From Protea cynaroides (lineage: Eukaryota > Streptophyta > Magnoliopsida > Proteales > Proteaceae), in NCBI GenBank assembly GCA_028583415.1, contig CM053274.1, forward strand, positions 87,559,902 to 87,623,901: a stretch of DNA of 64,000 nucleotides, given 5' to 3'. The position numbers and the translations under genes are program-made. Of this stretch, positions 1 to 11,700 are shown one piece after another; the first letter of the stretch is position 1, and each line of letters begins with the position of its first letter. The notes beneath the pieces are model-generated. The model had not been told where the DNA came from, did no database searches, and saw nothing but the letters and a program-made list of their open reading frames with translations.

Positions 1-520
1 GGTTCGGGTTGACAGGGCCAAACTTGCAGCCTTAATTATGATTAGGAAATTCTTCCATTTTTCTAAAGATGCCAAGTACATTAAAGCATAGAACAAGCAA
101 AGGATTGATCCTAAAACTATTTGTATACCTTGTAGGGCTTATCTATAGTTTGGAATTAAAATTATAGTATTATGAGAAAAAATGCAGCCATTGGGATCCC
201 TCTTGAAGAAAACTTTCTTTTAGTTTTCGATTTCTGAAGTCGTTTATTAAATTTTAAATACCTGTGTGAAGTCTACTTTTGTTGACCTGCCTCTTCACGA
301 CAATGCCACATGATCTCTGTAGCATCATGATCATGATGCAGCCTTGGCAACATATTCAAAATATGTTGATGACTTCATTAGTGGGTAACTACTTGAAGTC
401 CAGGAACAATAAGAGGATTTCAGCAGCGTGAAAGACCGAATGTGGGAAGAGCACCCCAGAACTGAAGGTTGATGGAGAAGATTCAAAGCTACAAACCCTA
501 TTGTATTCGTTCTTTGTTCC
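1..520. other. Left-edge non-coding stretch (intron or upstream of NUDT3)
   Basis: No exon with conserved NUDT3 coding or other recognisable protein was found here. The stretch precedes the left LTR of copia element A. Since the first visible NUDT3 exon (5712) is an internal exon, this is most simply intron sequence. Confidence 0.5.
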
Positions 521-803
521 TGTAACAATGGACGTAGAGAAGACAACAGAGAATCGTGGAAGAGGAGACACCGAGAGAGGGGAGAGAAACTTGTGAATAC
601 TCTCCCCCTCAAACTATGCTATATTTATTGAGAAATAAAAGACTCACAAAGAGAGTCTGCATGCAAGAATTAGAGCTCAAATAGGAAAATCTAAATGGAG
701 TCCAAAAAGAAGAGACTAAACTGAAGAAAAATAAGTGTAACCAACTAGGTGACACCTAAACCAATCTAGGTGACACCTAGACAATTGAACTAAAATCTCA
801 ACA
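521..803 (-). repeat. 3' LTR of copia A
   Basis: 283 bp bounded by TGTAAC and CTCAACA on the + strand (TGTTGAG and GTTACA in element orientation). It is the near-identical partner of 4962-5237. The adjacent polypurine tract is CTCCCCCTC read on the + strand at 804-812. Confidence 0.85.
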
Positions 804-810
804 CTCCCCC

Positions 811-2250
811 TCAAGCTCGAGGCGTGGCATATATATCACCAAGAACTAGCTTGGAACAATTTTGAAGAAATACGACCTTGAACAATGTCTTTGTAAACAT
901 ATCACTAATTTGAGAACTGGAACTAACAAACGGAGTAGATATCTCGTGACACATAATAGTATCTCGAACAAAGTGAAAAGTTAACTTCAATATGCTTGGT
1001 ATGCTCCTTGAAGACCAGATTGCTAGCAATATGAATTGCTACTTGATTATCACAGTAATAGGAATAGACTTTGTAATTGGGAAGCCCAGTTCACCATGAA
1101 TATTCTTTACCCACATCAACTTGGTTGAAGTTTGAGCTATAGTATGATATTCAGCCATTACACTAGATCTAGCAATTGTAGTCTATTTCTTGCCGTGCCA
1201 AGTCATAAGGTTGTCACCATGGAAGGTACAATAATTAGTAGTAGATCGACGATCATCATCAGTACCAGGCCAATCAGCATCAGAATAGCCACAAAGATCA
1301 ATATTTTGATGTGAGCGATAGAGCAACCCTTTACCTGGAGCTCCCTTGATATACCTCAAAATTTGACAAACAAACATCCCAATGAATTTGCTTTGGAGTC
1401 TGCATGAACTGACTTAGAATTCTATAAAATAGGAGATGTCAGGTCAAGTAATAGTGAGATAGATAACATTGCCAATAAGACGACGATACTGATGGACATC
1501 ATGGAATTCCACATCATCACAGGTAGCCAATTTAAGATGAGGGTCCACAGGTTTGCAACCTGGCATACCTATTTTAGTCATAAGATCAAGAATATACTTC
1601 TGCTGAGAAAGGCTAATACCTTTGGAGCTTTGAACCACCTCAGTGCCAAGAAAATAATGAAGAACCCCCAAATCCTTCATTTGAAAATGCTGATGGAGGT
1701 GGGCTTTGGCCTCATCAATACCTGTCAAGTCATCTCTGGAAACAATAATGTCATCCACATAGAACACAAGAATAACAACCTTGAATTGTGGCGACAAATA
1801 AAAACTGAGTGATCAGAATAACATGGTTTGAACCCATAAATCATAATCAACTACTACTTTTGTGAAATTGTCAAACCATGCACAAGGAGACTGCTTCAGA
1901 CCATATATTGCTTTGTGAAGTTTACATACTCTGTGGGCAGCACTCTCCCCCTGAGCAACGTACTCCAGAGGTTGTTCCATATAGACCTCCTCATGTAAGT
2001 CACCATATAGAAAGACATTCTTTATAATATATCCAATTGAAAAAGGGGCCGATCGAGATTGACAACAAGTGATATAAGAACTCGAACAGAATTAAGACGA
2101 GCAATCTGGGAAAAGTCTCAAAATAATCAACTCTATAGGTCTGGGTAAAGCCTTTGGCACCCAAGCGTGCTTTCAGACGTTCCACAGTACCATTAGGGTT
2201 ATACTTCACATTGAATATCGAATGACAAAGAACCACCTCCTTATCCACAG
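811..2250 (-). pseudogene. Copia A pol remnant: reverse transcriptase and RNase H
   Basis: Minus-strand frames show the copia RT segment with the YVDDI catalytic motif (1444-1797), the RNase H segment with the typical YSDADWPG stretch (1183-1377) and the polyprotein C-terminus (811-1029). Upstream RT sequence (2000-2248) carries the usual LKARLGAKGFTQ and DYFETF stretches. Frames are interrupted by stops and shifts, so no functional product is expected. Confidence 0.85.
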
Positions 2251-2360
2251 GTAAATCAACAAGGGACCACGTTTGCTAGGAAAAAAAGGCATCCATCTCG
2301 ACATCTGTAGCCTTCTTCCACTCTTGCCGGGTTAAAGCCTTAGTATGAGTATTGGGAATA

Positions 2361-2690
2361 TCAGTATCGGATAATGCATAAGCTAAGAACTGGTGGGGCA
2401 ACGGGAGATGTGAAGCAGACACATACTGAGTAATAGGATAGGTTACTTAAGGCGATTGTGTGCGAAAACAGGTACCTTTGCTGCACAGGAAGATCGGCAG
2501 ACAAAGGTGTTGGTAAGGAGGAGGACGAGGAGGTAGCTGAGAGCGGGGCAGGTGCCGGTGCTGGTGGCAGTTCACAAGCTGGGGTTGATGCAAGCCAAGG
2601 GCGAGGACGATACACTTGTAGAGGAGCGACCGTAGGGGCCTGGGCCAGTGCTACAACCTTCAATTCGCATGAAGTGTAGGTTTTCAGCAA
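2361..2690 (-). pseudogene. Copia A linker between integrase and RT
   Basis: Minus-strand open frame rich in proline, alanine and serine containing QVYRPR. It is typical of the low-complexity spacer between copia integrase and reverse transcriptase. It joins the GTATCG-rich repeat directly, so the integrase core has been deleted. Confidence 0.6.
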
Positions 2691-2734
2691 GGAAGAAAAC
2701 CAGAAAAGGGGAAAAAATCAATTGTGTCAAGCTT

Positions 2735-3035
2735 TATATGTGTGTTTCGAGTTTATCGACTATATCGAATTGTATCTGTTCGTATCGAGGTGTATCGAAC
2801 AGTATTGGTTCGTATCAAGCCGTTTTTTGATACAAGTTTGATTTTTATTTTTTTTTTGCAAGAAAATGGAAACTTAAGTGTTTCGATATGTATCAAGTGT
2901 CTATGGTCGATACATGTGGATACACTTTTTAATTTAAAAAAAGAAATATGTATCGGTGAGTGTTGTATCGACTACTGTCGATATGGATACGTATCGGTGG
3001 ATACGGGGTGTATCGTGTCGATACTTAAAATTATG
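2735..3035. repeat. GTATCG-rich inverted-word repeat inside copia A
   Basis: About 300 bp in which the words GTATCG, TATCGA and their complements recur near both ends (about 2750-2820 and 2945-3030), around an A/T-rich middle. It interrupts copia A. It resembles the iterated-word ends of the AAGGCG and TCTCGG elements in this window. No target duplication could be defined, so the boundaries are approximate. Confidence 0.5.
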
Positions 3036-3363
3036 GCTCCACGCTATTGAATAGCCAGACCATAACAGTGGCATTTGCACGAGTCCAAGTAGCATAAGTT
3101 GCAGCTTTAGAATCAGGAGGATCATCTTTTAAATATGCCAGTTTATCACGGGCAGTAATACAGTTAGTCATAGCCTGCTTCCAAAGAAGGTAATTTGATG
3201 TGTCTGTCAACTTGATGGAGGTGATTTGGACGTGGACGTAGTCCACATTAGTCTTTGGATCACTCATATAGTCGGTTACTGAAGAACCCCCAAAAAAAAA
3301 AAAAAAACTTTCTAATTTGAACTGGATCTGACTCTGGATCAAGAGAAGGTTCTGAAAAGTCAT
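3031..3363 (-). pseudogene. Copia A gag N-terminus remnant
   Basis: Minus-strand frame of about 110 residues with features of the copia gag (UBN2/Retrotran_gag) start: KLTDTSNYLLWKQAM, then TWTRANATVMVWLFNSVEP. It stops at the junction with the GTATCG-rich repeat; the remainder of gag is absent. Confidence 0.75.
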
Positions 3364-3380
3364 TAGAATATCAGTTTAAC

Positions 3381-4502
3381 GAGAATCAGATCTGGATCTG
3401 ATATGGAATCTCGAGGAGAATCAGATCTGGATCTGAAAATAAATCTTGATGAGAACCAGATCTGGATCTGAAAAATAAATTTTGATGAGGCTCAGTCAAT
3501 AGTTGTCAAGGCGACAAGGCGATCCAAGGGTTTCGAGGCCATTCTGGGCCCCTAGGTGCCTAGGCGACCAAGGCGTTCCCAGTGTATTTTTTTTATTTCT
3601 AAAATATTAATGTTATATTAATGTTTATATATATATATATATATGCAACATTCTACATAAATAATCAACATTTAAGACATAACTTAATTAACATGAGAAA
3701 ACCAACAAGACAACAAATAATGAGTTAAGTAGGCAACACGTATTTATGACTAACATTTGTGTACTTCTAACAAATTTGACCAGAGCGTAACTCCTTTAAT
3801 ATAGTTCAAATTCAAGCAATCTCGAATTCGTTGCAAAGCTAACATAATCAGTTTTTTAACAAATCCGAGATTGCTTGAATCCGAATTATAATGAAGGAGT
3901 TACACTCCTGTCAGACCTTGTTCGGAGTATGCGAATGCTGTTTAAAGTCGTCTGAATGTAAATTATTTTTTGGGCATCAAAGCAAGAGATTATTTTGTCG
4001 CGCTCTTGGTTTTTAGTGATGCTTTACTATAATAAGATTTATGAAATTTTTATATTTGGAAAAAACCTAGCATTTCGAAGTTGAAAATCGCCCCCGCACC
4101 AAAAAATACAGTTTTTGTTCTTGAACTAGAGGATTGATTTTTTATCCTTTTGGAATTTGAATTTTAGACTATTTTTATTGGATTCAAATGGGGGTGGGGG
4201 GTATTTTCTTATTTATGAATAATATCTTAAGTAAATGTAATATAAAATTAAAGAAACATTTACTTAAATGATATTAGTCATAAATAAGTACTGCTTGATA
4301 AGTGTTGTTCCTGAGAGCAAAAAAAGACACATTGAAAACAAGGCGGTCGCCCAGGGTGATAAGGCGCCCTGGCGCCTAGGCTTACAAAATCCGCCCGGAC
4401 GCCAACGCCTAGACGACGCCTTGACAACTATGGGCTCAGATCTGGATCTGAAAATAAATCTCGAGGAGATTCAGATCTGGATCTGAATTGAATCTTGATG
4501 TT
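3381..4502. repeat. 35-bp tandem repeat in the copia A leader, split by a hAT-like insertion
   Basis: Units of about 35 bp built on CAGATCTGGATCTGA start near 3381, 3416, 3451, 3487 (interrupted) and 4466. The fourth unit is cut by the element at 3497-4432 and resumes on its other side, so the repeats predate that insertion. They lie between the primer-binding site and gag of copia A. Confidence 0.75.
3497..4432 (-). mobile_element. hAT-like non-autonomous element, AAGGCG family, copy 1
   Basis: 936 bp with terminal inverted repeats CA(A)TAGTTGTCAAGGCG and CGCCTTGACAACTATG. It is flanked by GGCTCAGT (3489-3496) and GGCTCAGA (4433-4440), an 8-bp target duplication with one mismatch, which points to hAT. 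Both ends are built of repeated CCTAGGCG/AAGGCG words. The A/T-rich core (about 3750-4275) contains a foldback stem: 3786-3825 pairs imperfectly with 3866-3903. The core reappears, inverted, in copy 2 (35285-37398). No transposase frame is present. Confidence 0.8.
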
Positions 4503-4949
4503 GATGCTGAATATCGATCAGAACAGAGACCTGATATGGAAGCAGGAAGCAATATAGAAGTATACCAAATAGTGATCTGAAGCTGAATATCAGATCCGAA
4601 ACATAAATTGTGGAGCTGCTACTGTACCAGAAGAATTCAATTCAAAAGAGGAATCGATGAACTGTAGTGTAGAATCAATTCACAAGAAGACCTGGTCCAG
4701 TTTCCTCATGCACCAAAAGAGAGGCCTGCGATCAGCTCCCATCAGCATGACCTTGCTGTGAGCAGACATCTGAAGAAGTGGATATTAATCCCCTTAATGG
4801 TGGACTTCCATTACCTGGAATCTATTCTTAAATCCGTAGGGACAGCCAAAAGAAAAAAAACCAGAGAAAAGAAAAGGAGGGAAGAGAGCTTAGAGGACTC
4901 TCAAAACAGTAATGGAAGAAGGGGGAAGTGTGGTGATGTGATCAGTTTA

Positions 4950-4961
4950 TCTCTGATACCA
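4950..4961 (-). other. Primer-binding site of copia A (tRNA-Met)
   Basis: On the minus strand TGGTATCAGAG directly follows the right (5') LTR, whose last bases are TTACA. This is the usual initiator tRNA-Met primer site of plant copia elements. Confidence 0.8.
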
Positions 4962-5237
4962 TGTAACAATGGAGGTAGAGAAGACAACAGAGAATTGTGG
5001 AAGAGGAGAAACCGAGAGAGGGGAGAGAAACTTGTGAATACTCTCCCCCTCAAACTATGCTATATTTATTAAGAAATAAAAGACGCTCAAAGAGAGTCTG
5101 TATACAAGAATTAGAGCTCAAAGAGGAAACTCTAAACAGAGTCCAAAAGAAGAAACTAAACTGAAGAAAAATAAGTGAACCAACTAGATGACACCTAGAC
5201 CAATCTAGGTGACACCCAGACAATCGAACCAATATAA
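4962..5237 (-). repeat. 5' LTR of copia A
   Basis: Starts TGTAAC on the + strand and matches 521-803 closely over most of its length, including the CTCTCCCCCTCAAACTATGC stretch and the GGTGACACC repeats. The last bases (about 5225-5237) have diverged, so the outer end is uncertain. Confidence 0.8.
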
Positions 5238-5511
5238 AAAAAGCTATGAACCCTAATTGCAACTACTAGCCACATAGGATTCGATTCTTTTTTGCATTTT
5301 ATGTTCACTCATTTTCCAAATAAATATTTGTTTCATATAGTGAAGTATGAGCTATTATAAGAGCTGCACTTTGGACTAACGTTTGGATATTGCAAATTTT
5401 TGCAATGTTCCTGTTTTCCAGGTTTAATTGTCCTTTTCTTGATCAACTCTATATATCTATGTTTTAAAGCCTTATGAGACATTGTCTCCTCTTCTAGCAA
5501 AAATACTGCTA

Positions 5512-5629
5512 AATTTTATTGGGTGCCTTTTCTTTCTTTTGTTACTCAGTTCACTGGGATCTCAGAAGCAGACAAGGAACCCCTAGTCTTTCTTGTTAAA
5601 GCTGCTACTGTAATTGATGGCATTTTCCA
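5512..5629 (+). pseudogene. Decayed tandem copy of a NUDT3 exon
   Basis: Bases 5512-5629 are a duplicate of 5674-5791, offset by 162 bp. They include the polypyrimidine tract, the acceptor CAG (5547-5549) and most of the following exon. The copy has substitutions (for example Glu to Pro and Asp to Gly codons) and loses the splice donor, running into a CACACA stretch. Splicing it in would disturb the protein, so the 5712 copy is taken as the real exon. Confidence 0.8.
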
Positions 5630-5711
5630 CACGCGCACACACACAAATATCTTTATGTTTCTAATAATTCAGTAATTTTATTGGGTGCATTTTCTCTCTT
5701 TTGTTACTCAG

Positions 5712-8700
5712 TTCACTGGGATCTCAGAAGCAGACAAGGAAGCCCTACTCTTTCTTATTGAAGCTGCTACTGTAATTGATGACATTTTCCATTTGCAGGT
5801 TAGTTTAGCACAAATTGATGCTTATATATTTGTATGGGTACAAATGAATAAATGTCATTAAATGAGTTCAAACATGATTTGCAATTGCATGTAGAGGATT
5901 TCATATGTTTGATACTGGAAAATTTTCTATGCTTGATGTTGTTGTGGGGTAGATAGTATTCTCATTTGAACATTCCACCTGTTAGAGGCCCTTTGGATAA
6001 GACTGTATTGCATTCATTTGTTGCTTTGGCTTCTGACTATTAATAGTTTGTGCATGGTCCGTAACTGTTGGATCAATAGTAAAAGAAGCAAATATATATT
6101 ATCAAATGACAAGAATACCTAAAGATGAAAGCTAGTTTTGGTCATAGCTATCCCATGGTCCATATGTTCACCACTATGGAAGAAGACCACATACTTCGTA
6201 TACACATTAAGCAAATTTTATCTGTATGTATGTGCATCTGACAAATACGGGATTAGCAGAATATGCAGTTTAATATATTTTATTGGAAAATTGTTAGGAT
6301 CCTTGGATATAGGGTCTTGTGCTTTGATAGTTGATATGCTTCATATTTCATGGTACAACTCTTAAGCGTGAGTTTGACTAGTTTGATCTGCTATATTCTT
6401 TGTGCTTTCTTAATCATCTGAGGAATCAACCTTATGCAACCTAATTTAGTGGTGTTTCTTTCAATAGCTTGTTTAAAAATCTATTAATGTTCTAAGCAGA
6501 AATGTATTTTGGCATGACATGATTGCCAGAGGCATGTAGGAAGTGGGGATACAACACTTCATTTTAGAATTCTATGACTTGAATATGGGTATGAGTTTCC
6601 ATTCAATAAGTTTTGCTAATGTGTTTTGAACTCTAGTTTCATGCCAACAATTATCTCTTTTCTGTACTGATGCAGTTAAGGGTGACCAATCTGGCCAATT
6701 GGTCCTTGAAAGACTATTTTTACCCATGGTTAGGTTCTAAGGGCCTTGGGTTTATTATTTTTGGGATTATTAATGTAATTGGCCTTTTTTTAAACCCATA
6801 TTTGGGGTCTTAGTTCTGAATACGGGATTAAGTACGTGGATAAGATTGTGTGGTTTTCATGTGCTGTTAAGTGGACAGGTTAGAGTCCTCTGTAGTTAAG
6901 TGTTCTATATCTTATTGTTAATTGGTAGTTTATGCTGTTTGGAGTCTTCTATAGCAAGTATTTGGTCTGTTTAAGTTGGGTTTGTTTAGGTAACTTGAGG
7001 GGTAGTTATTTATTAGGTTTGGGAGTCCTAAGGTCAGTTTATTTGGTCTTTCTAAATAGGGCTGTAATTCTACACGAATTTATGGTGAGTCAAGTGATTT
7101 GATTTGATTTTGGAATATGAATTGTTACCAATTTGGTGTTTTCTTTCTCATAAGATCTCCTATCTTGTCTGTTTCTTACCTGTGGTATTCCAGCTGTAGG
7201 TCTGATGCAGTATCAACCAGCTTGCAGCCCATTCCAGCTAGCCGGTACTGGTCACGTGAACAGTACTTGTGGGCCCCACAAGATGCCTCCTTTATTGCTG
7301 CCACAAGCTGTCCTTCTTCTAGTAGCTACCTTAATTGATGTGGAGTGATCCCCAAGCAACTCCTATAGCAAGTCATATCACGCGTTTCTATTTTAATTTA
7401 TTGATTAAGTTTTTTTTCTTTTCTTGTCTTTTCGTATTCCAAGGCAGCATTAAGTGTCTTCCTTGTTCCTCATGTTTTGGGGACAGTTTTCTATGTCTAG
7501 GAATTGTTTTCAATGTATGGAATTGTTGGGAATTCCAATAGTTCATTTAATTCAAGTCGATGTATCCAAGGAGCTGTTAAGCCTCTTTTATCCCTTATAT
7601 AATGGAATTATGGGTTGCTGTTATAACTTCCAGAAATTTGTGAAAATCTTCTCTTTGAGAACCTACTGGTGAGAATCAAGTGTAGTTGTGAGAAACAAGT
7701 GTGCCTAGGTGGGACTCTTATGGCTAGGCAATTAGTGGGACTCTAGGCTGCTACCTATCTATCTTCACCACCCTCGTCCATAACAGGTGTTTTTTTTAGA
7801 CCCGGATAATATTCTTTACCAGACCTTGATCTTGGCTTGCCAGCCTTTAGGTTGGCACCAAGGTCTCTTTTCTCATCCTTCTCTTCTTATCTTCTTCGTC
7901 TTCTGATTATTATCTTATTCATCTATTGATATCAGGTTAGTTCCTTCTTGCGCACCAGTCTTCTCTGGTTTCTGATTTAGTTTTTTCTGCTCTAACTTTT
8001 GCTAGTTTTTATTCTGGTTATAGTCTTTAAATTGTTTCAGCTTTAGAGTCCCTGTTTTCTTGGTGCAACTTCAGGTCTACCTCTTGAGATTCAACTTTCT
8101 AGAAATCTCAGATTCTGGTTCTGTTTCAAGATCTGACTTCAGACTTTTGTTGCTCATTAGATCTTAAGAATATCTCAGTTTCAAGTTCCAAACTTGCGGA
8201 TTCAGTTACTGGTTATCGAATTCTGGATCTGTAACTCTGAATGTCTTATCCTCAGTAGGAATTTGTCTCAGAATCAAACCATTGGATTTATCTGAGCATT
8301 TAATAATCTGTTCTCCCCGATTAAATAAGTGCCGCCAACAGCAAATCCATCCCTTTGATCTGCATTAAGTACTTGCCGGATTCAATGAATAGTGTAACAT
8401 TTGCAAATTTCTGACTATGTGAAGTCTCCTGCTCTCTCATTGCTTCTTGCAAACCCTAGTTCTAAGATCTAACTAAGTAATAGTGTGTTTGCTTGCTAGA
8501 GCTTTATTGAACTTGTTTGTTATGCTTGGTTTGGAAACTTCAGTTTCTGCTCTTCTTGTTGGTGTGATCAGAGCTAGGGAGAATATCAAGTTCTTCGAGA
8601 AGGTGGGAGAAAGCCTGGGCCTTTCTTTCTAAGAGGTGGAATAGAATAACCCTGCATCATCCATTGGAAGAAAACATGGGGTGTACATTCGGAGCTTGTT

Positions 8701-11700
8701 CCTTATTTTTCATTAAAAGTTTAAAACAACAATGGGTGGTGTCAGTTGTGGTTGCTCGTCTGTGTATTAACAGAACGTCCAATTTTTTGGGGGCTAACTA
8801 ACGGAGAAGTCAGTTGGGACATTTGATATCTTTGCCATTTATGAATCATTTGTATCCAGTTTTTCTTTTTGATTCAGTTGGCACTCGTAGATGCATTTCT
8901 ACTTCCATGTGAAGGATCTGTTTTATAAGAGAGCCTAGCAACTGGAAAAGGAAAAATAAGATTGATGAGAAGCACCAATGATTTGGATTGGAGAGATTCC
9001 CCTGATCACATCAGGAATCTGAGATCAGAAACTGGACAGAACTGGAACTGCAGATTGTCATGACAGTCCAGTTCTGTCATATTCTGCTGGAAGATTTTCT
9101 GATCTTCTTCCTGTGGTACTGTTGCTGGTATCTTGTGTCTGCATTACCGTCAGGTATATGCCTTTCACTTCCTTTACTGATGCTTTGCTTTTCTTGTAGG
9201 TATGGTACAGCAATCCAGCATTACGAGATTGGTTAAAGGAGTGTGGTGATAAATCTAACTTGGATAAGTTGAAATGGAAGTATTATTTGATCAATAAGAG
9301 TCCCTGGTAAGTCTTCCTGAGAAAATTTCTATTCAATATGCTGGTCACTTTAAGTATATTTGTTGACACTACTACAGAATTTGCGATGTAAATGGTTTGC
9401 TTTGTTTTGTTCTGAATATATTTTGCATAAATGACATAAAATTGGAGGCTCTGGAGGCATGATTGGTAGGACTAGGTTCCCTCTAAAAGGAAAAACGGAA
9501 ACAATCAAAGAACAACAGAAAAGAGTAGAATGAGTGCTCTGATGTAGAATTGTAAATAGGGAGTTTCTAAAGGAAAAAGAGATATTTAAAGGACGTGACT
9601 TGGGATAATTTGAAGGATTTGAACATAGTGCTCTAATGAAGAATATGATCCGGGCGGAAAGATATACTAAAGAAAAAATTGGGTTGAATTGGTACTCCTT
9701 GTTTTGATGCTGTGCATCCCTTCATCCTTAAACCCATTGAAAATATAATTTGCTTGCACTCAAGAACAGTTGGAGAACAGTAATCCAATTTTACTGTTGA
9801 AGGGTGCTGAATTTATTAACTATGGTTGACTATGTCACTGGCCAGAAAATTGGTAAAAAGAATTTTCAAAACACAGTTTGTTCTGCCTTACTTCAAATGG
9901 GTGGAAAGGACGTGATTGTAACTGAAATCCTTGCTTTTGTTCTGCCTCACTTCCTCCTGCTGCCTATGATGGAACGCCCAGAAAGTATACCGCATCTGTT
10001 CTCTGCATGCCCCTCCTCTAGTTAAATATGGGAATGGGTCTTTCAGAAATGCTGCCTCTCCTGTAGACACCCTTGTGAGTTTGAATATAGGAAGTGGAAT
10101 TGGGCCTTCAAAGGGAAAACATGTTGCGACTGGCCTTCAATGCTTTTGTGAACCATAGCTGGATGGAGAGAAACCTCAGGAGATGGACTTGCAGACCAAG
10201 ATCCCTAAATTAGATCTTTGAAAGCATGGCCTTCGAGATCTGCTAAAAGTTGTCTTGGGCCTAGTTTGGATCCATTTTTATTTTTATTTTTATTTCAATT
10301 TTTTACCTTTTTGAATGTTTGGTATCATTTATATGTGTTATTTATCATAAATAAAAATGGAAATTAGGTCAAAAATCAAAAAGAGGTTTTAAGTTCTTTT
10401 TGATTTTTGCCTAAAATCAATTTAAGTCTATTTTTGCATATAAGTTAATGAGCACATGGTACAATTCTTTCCAACATTCAAAAAAATGAGGACAAAAACG
10501 TAATGACCTATTCTAATAGACTTTTTATAAAAACTTGACAAAACTTAAAACGCTATACCTCTTCAAACTCTTCCAAGAAACGTCTCTTGTCCAAGAGTCC
10601 TTCTTCCAAAGAAATGTCTCTTGTGCAGGAGTCCTTGCAGAGTTCGTTTCCCTCTTTCATCTTATCTATTTCGCTCTCTCTCTTTATATATTTCTCACTC
10701 TCTCTTTTATCTTTTCTACGTCTCTCTCTTTATCCTCTTTGTTTCTTTTTTTCTTTATGGATTTCAATTTTCTCTTTATCCTCTTTTCGTTTCTCTTTTT
10801 TTTTTCTTATGGATTTTTTTTTCCTTTATGGATTTTGATTCTCTCTTTATCCTCTTTTCGTTTCTCTTTTTTTTTTTTTTTGTGGATTTTAATAATGGAA
10901 TCACATAATCGCATCACGATATGATCCCATGCGTATTGGAACTCTCACATATGATATAGAGTTCTATATGCATGGGACTATCACATGCAATATAGAACTC
11001 CATATACAATAGGACTTCTCAATTTGTCTTGTACTCAAACACAAACACCTTGCAATGTGTACTAGATTAGGACTTCTCAATTTGTCTTGTACTTAAACAC
11101 AAACACCTTGTAACGTGTGTCAAGTTGTAACCATCATACATCCTTATTTACAGAAAAAAAAACCCATCATATTTCCTTGGCTTACCTTTTCAAGTCGACT
11201 TTGCTTTCCATTAGATGTGCTTTGGAACGACTCTTTTTTGATATACTTGTAACATATTCCGGACATAGTCATACCAAATCTATTTCTCATTCTACAATCT
11301 ATTTTTGATTGTAACTACCAAACAACTTTTTATTTTTGACAAAAAATGATTTTTTATAAATAGATGAAAATAAAAATAAAAATGGATCCAAACGAGGCCT
11401 TGATAGAAAGTGTCTGATTCCGTTAGAAATGGATAGATTGCTAGAGCTTGGGACTTAACTGTCCAATTTGATGTGGACAGGATTCCCTCTTGAGCTCTTT
11501 CTCTTCCTTTCTTCTCTTTCTTTTCAGTAGGTTCCCTTCCTTGGGGAGCCTTTGCTGTAATTGCTGGCTTTATTGAATGCAATGAATTATCCACGCCAAT
11601 GCAGGACAATCTGTAGGGAGTATCGATATTGTATGTTAGAGGGAGAAGAGAATGAGGAAGGAAGATGAGGAGGCAATCGACCTATCTCAGGTCTAGAGTC

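Larger units (their letters stand above)
521..5237 (-). mobile_element. Copia LTR retrotransposon A (degenerate, minus strand)
   Basis: An LTR pair (521-803 and 4962-about 5237) flanks minus-strand pieces of a copia polyprotein in the order gag, then the region between integrase and reverse transcriptase, then reverse transcriptase, then RNase H. A primer-binding site complementary to initiator tRNA-Met lies beside the right LTR, and a purine tract (minus strand, 804-812) beside the left LTR. The reading frame is broken by stops and shifts. The gag C-terminus, protease and integrase are missing between about 2690 and 3035, where a GTATCG-rich repeat sits instead. A hAT-like element (3497-4432) is inserted in the leader. 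I could not find a clean 5-bp target duplication, so the right end is approximate. Confidence 0.85.

Noticed and set aside
334..390. Possible NUDT3 upstream exon
   Set aside because: A short open stretch exists but has no Nudix-box residues and no convincing splice sites in phase with the 5712 exon.
2458..2679. Gly/Ala/Glu-rich + strand frame
   Set aside because: It is the antisense of the proline-rich linker of copia A on the minus strand.
10535..10924. 129-codon Ser/Leu/Phe-rich frame
   Set aside because: Translation of low-complexity TCTTT sequence inside the PIF-like element, with equally long frames in all phases.
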